From Flavisolibacter sp. (GTDB lineage Bacteria; Bacteroidota; Bacteroidia; Chitinophagales; Chitinophagaceae): 8,548 bases of DNA. The notes below the pieces were generated by a model. That model did not search any database. It saw only the letters and a program-made list of their open reading frames with translations, and was not told the DNA's origin. Positions 5,726 to 8,548 of the stretch are shown here, piece after piece. The stretch's first letter is position 1. Each line of letters starts with the position of its first letter. Made by a program: the position numbers and the translations under genes. Location: positions 1 through 8,548 of the forward strand of contig JAICTW010000071.1 of assembly GCA_025936195.1 (NCBI GenBank), given 5' to 3'.

Positions 5726-7312
5726 TTATTCCCATTCAATAGTTGCCGGCGGCTTGCTGCTGATATCGTACACCACTCGATTGATGCCCTTCACTGAATT
5801 AATAATTTCATTCGACACCTGCGCCAGAAAATCATAAGAAAGATGTGCCCAGTCGGCAGTCATTCCATCCACACTGGTCACTGCTCTTAAAGCCACTGTA
5901 AATTCATACGTACGCTCATCACCCATAACGCCTACGCTGCGTACCGGAAGTAAGATTGCTCCGGCCTGCCATACGGTTGCATACAAATGGTGTTTCTTCA
6001 ACTCATTAATGTAAATATCATCTGCTTTTTGCAGAAGCTTCACTTTTTCTTCGGTTACTTCCCCTAAAATTCTTATTGCTAATCCGGGCCCCGGAAAAGG
6101 ATGACGGTTGACCATGTCTTCGGGAATACCCAGTTCAAGACCTACTTTTCTTACTTCATCTTTAAACAAATAGCGAAGCGGTTCCACTAAATTCAAATGC
6201 ATTTTTTTTGGTAGTCCGCCAACGTTATGATGCGATTTGATGGTAACCGAAGGTCCATGTACGGAAATGCTTTCAATCACATCCGGGTAAATAGTTCCCT
6301 GTCCAAGGAAAGAAACGTTCTTGATTTTTTTGGCTTCTTCATTAAAAATTTCAATAAAGGTTTTGCCAATGGCTTTTCTTTTTTTCTCCGGATCGGTTTT
6401 GCCTTTCAGCTTGTCATAAAATAATTTTCTGGCATCAATGCCTTTTACATTTAAGCCAAGTTGTTTGTAGGTATTTAAAACAGATTCAAATTCATTTTTG
6501 CGCAACACGCCGTTGTCAACAAAAATTCCGTGAAGGTTTTTTCCAATGGCGCGACTGATCAATGTTGCTGCAACGGTGGAATCCACACCTCCGCTGATGG
6601 CCATTACCACTTTGCCATCGCCAATTTGTTTTTTTAATGCCGCAACAGTATCAGTAATGAAATGCGCCGGTGTCCAGTCCTGCGAGCAATGGCAGATGTT
6701 CACTAAAAAATTATGCAGGATCTTTTTGCCTTCAATGGAATGATAAACTTCGGGATGAAATTGCAAACCATATAAAGGGTTTAAGGTTTGAGGTTTGGGG
6801 TTTGAGGTTGTCGTGCTGTTAGTAAATTCATCATTGATAAGGACTTTCTTTCTGAAGGCAGCTACAGGAATACTATCGGTTGTAGCCAGAACTTCAAACT
6901 CTTCCGGCAATTGCAAAATAGAATCAGCATGGCTCATCCAAACCTGAGACGAAGGAATCAGATCTTTGAGCAATGCATCATCATTTTCCAAATGCAAAAC
7001 GGCACGTCCGTATTCTCTTTTATTACTTTTCTCCACTTTGCCGCCAAACTGTTTGGCCGTTAATTGTGCACCATAACAAATGCCAAGCACAGGCACATTC
7101 TTTACCAAATGCTCAACGTTTACCTCCGGTGCTTTTTCATCATTTACTGAAAAAGGCGAGCCGGATAAAATAATTCCTTTGAGCAAGGGGCTGTATTCGA
7201 TGGGTTTGTTGAAGGGAACGATTTCGCAGTAAACATTCGCTTCTCTTACAGCACGGGCAATTAATTGGGTGTATTGAGAACCGAAATCAAGAATCAGTAT
7301 CTTTTCTGTCAT
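5726..7312 (-). CDS. guaA: glutamine-hydrolysing GMP synthase (GuaA)
   Basis: The enzyme converts XMP to GMP using ATP and ammonia released from glutamine, the last step of guanine nucleotide synthesis. The product is 528 residues from the ATG at 7312; an in-frame TTG at 7321 would add three. The class I glutaminase domain carries [13 protein letters not shown] (8-20), nucleophile C79 in GICYGAQ, and H186/E188 in LQFHPEV. The ATP-pyrophosphatase P-loop is [12 protein letters not shown] (238-249). The C-terminal domain shows [15 protein letters not shown] (404-418) and ends in the typical [11 protein letters not shown]. It is about 20 residues longer than I expect for the family (roughly 508-525). 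The extra length sits at about 157-179, just before YGLQFHPE, and is partly encoded by a 7-bp tandem repeat. All catalytic motifs are intact and the frame is unbroken, so I expect it to be functional. Confidence 0.96.
   Translation of the reverse strand: MTEKILILDFGSQYTQLIARAVREANVYCEIVPFNKPIEYSPLLKGIILSGSPFSVNDEKAPEVNVEHLVKNVPVLGICYGAQLTAKQFGGKVEKSNKREYGRAVLHLENDDALLKDLIPSSQVWMSHADSILQLPEEFEVLATTDSIPVAAFRKKVLINDEFTNSTTTSNPKPQTLNPLYGLQFHPEVYHSIEGKKILHNFLVNICHCSQDWTPAHFITDTVAALKKQIGDGKVVMAISGGVDSTVAATLISRAIGKNLHGIFVDNGVLRKNEFESVLNTYKQLGLNVKGIDARKLFYDKLKGKTDPEKKRKAIGKTFIEIFNEEAKKIKNVSFLGQGTIYPDVIESISVHGPSVTIKSHHNVGGLPKKMHLNLVEPLRYLFKDEVRKVGLELGIPEDMVNRHPFPGPGLAIRILGEVTEEKVKLLQKADDIYINELKKHHLYATVWQAGAILLPVRSVGVMGDERTYEFTVALRAVTSVDGMTADWAHLSYDFLAQVSNEIINSVKGINRVVYDISSKPPATIEWE
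6777..6811. repeat. 7-bp tandem repeat inside the guaA coding sequence
   Basis: Heptamers in register on the + strand are GGGTTTA, AGGTTTG, AGGTTTG, GGGTTTG and a decayed AGGTTGT, consensus RGGTTTR. On the guaA strand the repeat is translated in frame as [11 protein letters not shown] (residues 169-179) between the glutaminase core and the HPE motif. The unit resembles heptameric intergenic repeats that I recall from Bacteroidota genomes. Confidence 0.75.
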
Positions 7313-7318
7313 GCCGTG

Positions 7319-7326
7319 CAAAAATA
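7319..7326 (-). promoter_or_regulatory. possible -7 promoter element for guaA
   Basis: The reverse strand reads TATTTTTG, a full match to TAnnTTTG, with six bases between it and the guaA ATG. Use of this box would leave almost no 5' untranslated region. No -33 TTG is visible at the expected distance, and the A/T-rich context makes a chance match possible. Confidence 0.35.
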
Positions 7327-7493
7327 ATAAAGTGAAAGGGAATGAGATTTTAAGAGTAGCTGATTCCAGGTTTGTATGATCTTAAATTTTGATGAATGGC
7401 TTTTGCAGTGAATGCGAAAGGAACAAACAATGCGCTATTCCAAAGAATTAAGTCCTTCTTATTTTCAGCTTTCACAAATTTTTCGTTCTGTTT

Positions 7494-7501
7494 TACGTTT
7501 G
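7494..7501 (+). promoter_or_regulatory. -7 promoter element for the tamB-like gene
   Basis: TACGTTTG is a full match to TAnnTTTG, 50 bases before the proposed CTG start at 7552. Transcription would begin near 7505-7508, just before two tandem ATGs at 7517 and 7520 that open a short upstream frame. The remainder of the 239-bp gap between guaA and this gene (7313-7551) shows no gene or strong hairpin. Confidence 0.45.
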
Positions 7502-7551
7502 CAAATTTGTGTGCAGATGATGTTTAGCTATTTTTACAAAAATCCTTTCAT

Positions 7552-8548
7552 CTGAGGAAGTTCTGGAAGATATTCTCTCGCATTTTACTCGGCATTTTAC
7601 TGCTGATCCTTTTGCTTTATGGTTTTCTGCAAACCGATGTGGGGCAAAACTGGCTGGCACAACAGGTTACGAAACGTTTTTCCAAAGAATTGCAAACAAA
7701 AATTACGATCCAACATGTAAGGTTTAATCTTTTCAATTTTAATAAAATGAACCTGGAAGGCGTGTTGATGGAAGATCAGAAGCACGATACGCTTTTATAT
7801 GCAGGCAAATTCCAGGTGCGGATCACCGATTGGTTCTTTTTTAAAGATAAGGTCGACCTGAAGTATATCGGTCTTGAAAATGCAGTTATTAATCTGAACC
7901 GCACTGATTCTGTTTGGAACTATGCTTTCCTTGAAAAATATTTCGCATCAGGAACAACCGATACCGGCACCCAAAAAAAAGCAGGCATTTCCTTCGACCT
8001 GAAGAAAGTGGAAATGAAGAATGTGAGCTTTAATGAAAAAGATGCCTGGGCGGGCAGGGATCTTCATGCAAAGGTTGGCAGCTTAAATATGGATGCAAGG
8101 CAGATCACATTCAGCGATAGGACCATTGATGTCAGTGATCTTGACCTGGACAAGCCCTATTTTTCCATTTTTGATTATGAAGGAAAAGAACCCGATACAG
8201 AAGATACGGTAGAAACGGAAATGGTTTCCAAAAGTGCTTCGCCCGATTGGAACATCCGTTTCGGATCGGTTACTATAAAGAACGGTAGATTTAGAAACGA
8301 CCACGAAACCATGACTTCTACCGTTTCTTATTTTGATGGAAGCCATATTGATTTCAACCACATTAGCGGCAACTTAAAAAATATTGGATGGACTAAAGAT
8401 ACCGTTACCGGCAACATTAATTTATCTGCACGGGAACGCAGTGGCCTGGTTGTAAAATCGCTGAAAGCAAAAACTACGATTCATTCTAAGGCTATGATCT
8501 TTGATCAGCTCTACCTGGAAACCAATAAAAGTGTGATCACCAATTATT
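7552..8548 (+). CDS. TamB-like translocation and assembly module protein, N-terminal part (runs off the window)
   Basis: The first 332 codons of a long protein are present and the frame is open to the window end. TamB proteins span the periplasm and, with TamA or BamA-type partners, help deliver lipids and assemble outer-membrane proteins; Bacteroidota members are usually well over 1000 residues. The N-terminus has a basic start (RKFWK), one membrane segment at residues 11-26 (ILLGILLLILLLYGFL), then DVGQNWLAQQVTKRFS and repeated AsmA-like beta-strand units (NKMNLEGVLMEDQKHDTLLY, DWFFFKDKVDLKYIGLENA). No ATG, GTG or TTG precedes the membrane segment after the in-frame TAG at 7525-7527, and the next ATG (7747) would remove the segment. 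I place the start at CTG 7552, giving (M)RKFWKIFS. A one-base error or frameshift joining ATG 7517/7520 is the alternative. The family call is from remembered similarity. Confidence 0.75.
   Translation, partial: MRKFWKIFSRILLGILLLILLLYGFLQTDVGQNWLAQQVTKRFSKELQTKITIQHVRFNLFNFNKMNLEGVLMEDQKHDTLLYAGKFQVRITDWFFFKDKVDLKYIGLENAVINLNRTDSVWNYAFLEKYFASGTTDTGTQKKAGISFDLKKVEMKNVSFNEKDAWAGRDLHAKVGSLNMDARQITFSDRTIDVSDLDLDKPYFSIFDYEGKEPDTEDTVETEMVSKSASPDWNIRFGSVTIKNGRFRNDHETMTSTVSYFDGSHIDFNHISGNLKNIGWTKDTVTGNINLSARERSGLVVKSLKAKTTIHSKAMIFDQLYLETNKSVITNY

Noticed and set aside
5313..5837. 174-codon + strand open frame across the guaA 3' end and the binding-protein gene
   Set aside because: It is antisense to two well-supported genes, has no recognisable domain and spans their junction; it is a shadow frame.
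7597..7785. - strand 62-codon frame opposite the tamB start
   Set aside because: The + strand frame encodes a coherent membrane anchor and AsmA/TamB-like strands; the antisense frame has no such support.

Overview
The window looks like ordinary chromosome from a member of the Bacteroidota, most likely Chitinophagaceae or a close relative. Four things support this. AT-rich leaders carry matches to the Bacteroidota -7 promoter element TAnnTTTG. The GuaA, DapD and CCA-enzyme sequences have a Bacteroidota flavour. A very large TamB-type protein enters at the right edge. There are also degenerate 7-bp tandem repeats of a kind I associate with these genomes. The lineage call is from memory of sequence style, not from a search. 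I see no phage, insertion sequence, CRISPR or defence genes.

Layout, left to right. A small unrecognised gene (+) ends at 327 with a hairpin over its stop codon. A tRNA-Leu(CAG) gene (-) follows at 435-518 with its own -7 box. Next is dapD (-), of lysine and diaminopimelate synthesis. A three-gene cluster (+) diverges from dapD: a WaaF-like family 9 glycosyltransferase, tsaC (overlapping it by one base in TAATG), and a CCA-adding tRNA nucleotidyltransferase with an HD domain. The cluster ends in a good hairpin terminator at 4496-4529. Converging on that terminator is a two-gene unit (-): guaA (GMP synthase), then a secreted periplasmic-binding-fold protein 32 bp downstream. Divergent from guaA, the beginning of a tamB-like gene (+) runs off the right edge.

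The genes are mostly housekeeping: envelope precursors (dapD, heptosyltransferase, TamB), tRNA modification and maturation (TsaC for t6A, the CCA enzyme, and a tRNA gene with no encoded CCA), and purine synthesis (GuaA). I found no undescribed multi-gene system. The observations most worth following up are three. A 7-bp tandem repeat is read in frame as an extra loop of about 20 residues inside the GuaA glutaminase domain. The tamB gene has no ordinary start codon. Two genes have -7 boxes so close to the ATG that their mRNAs may be almost leaderless.
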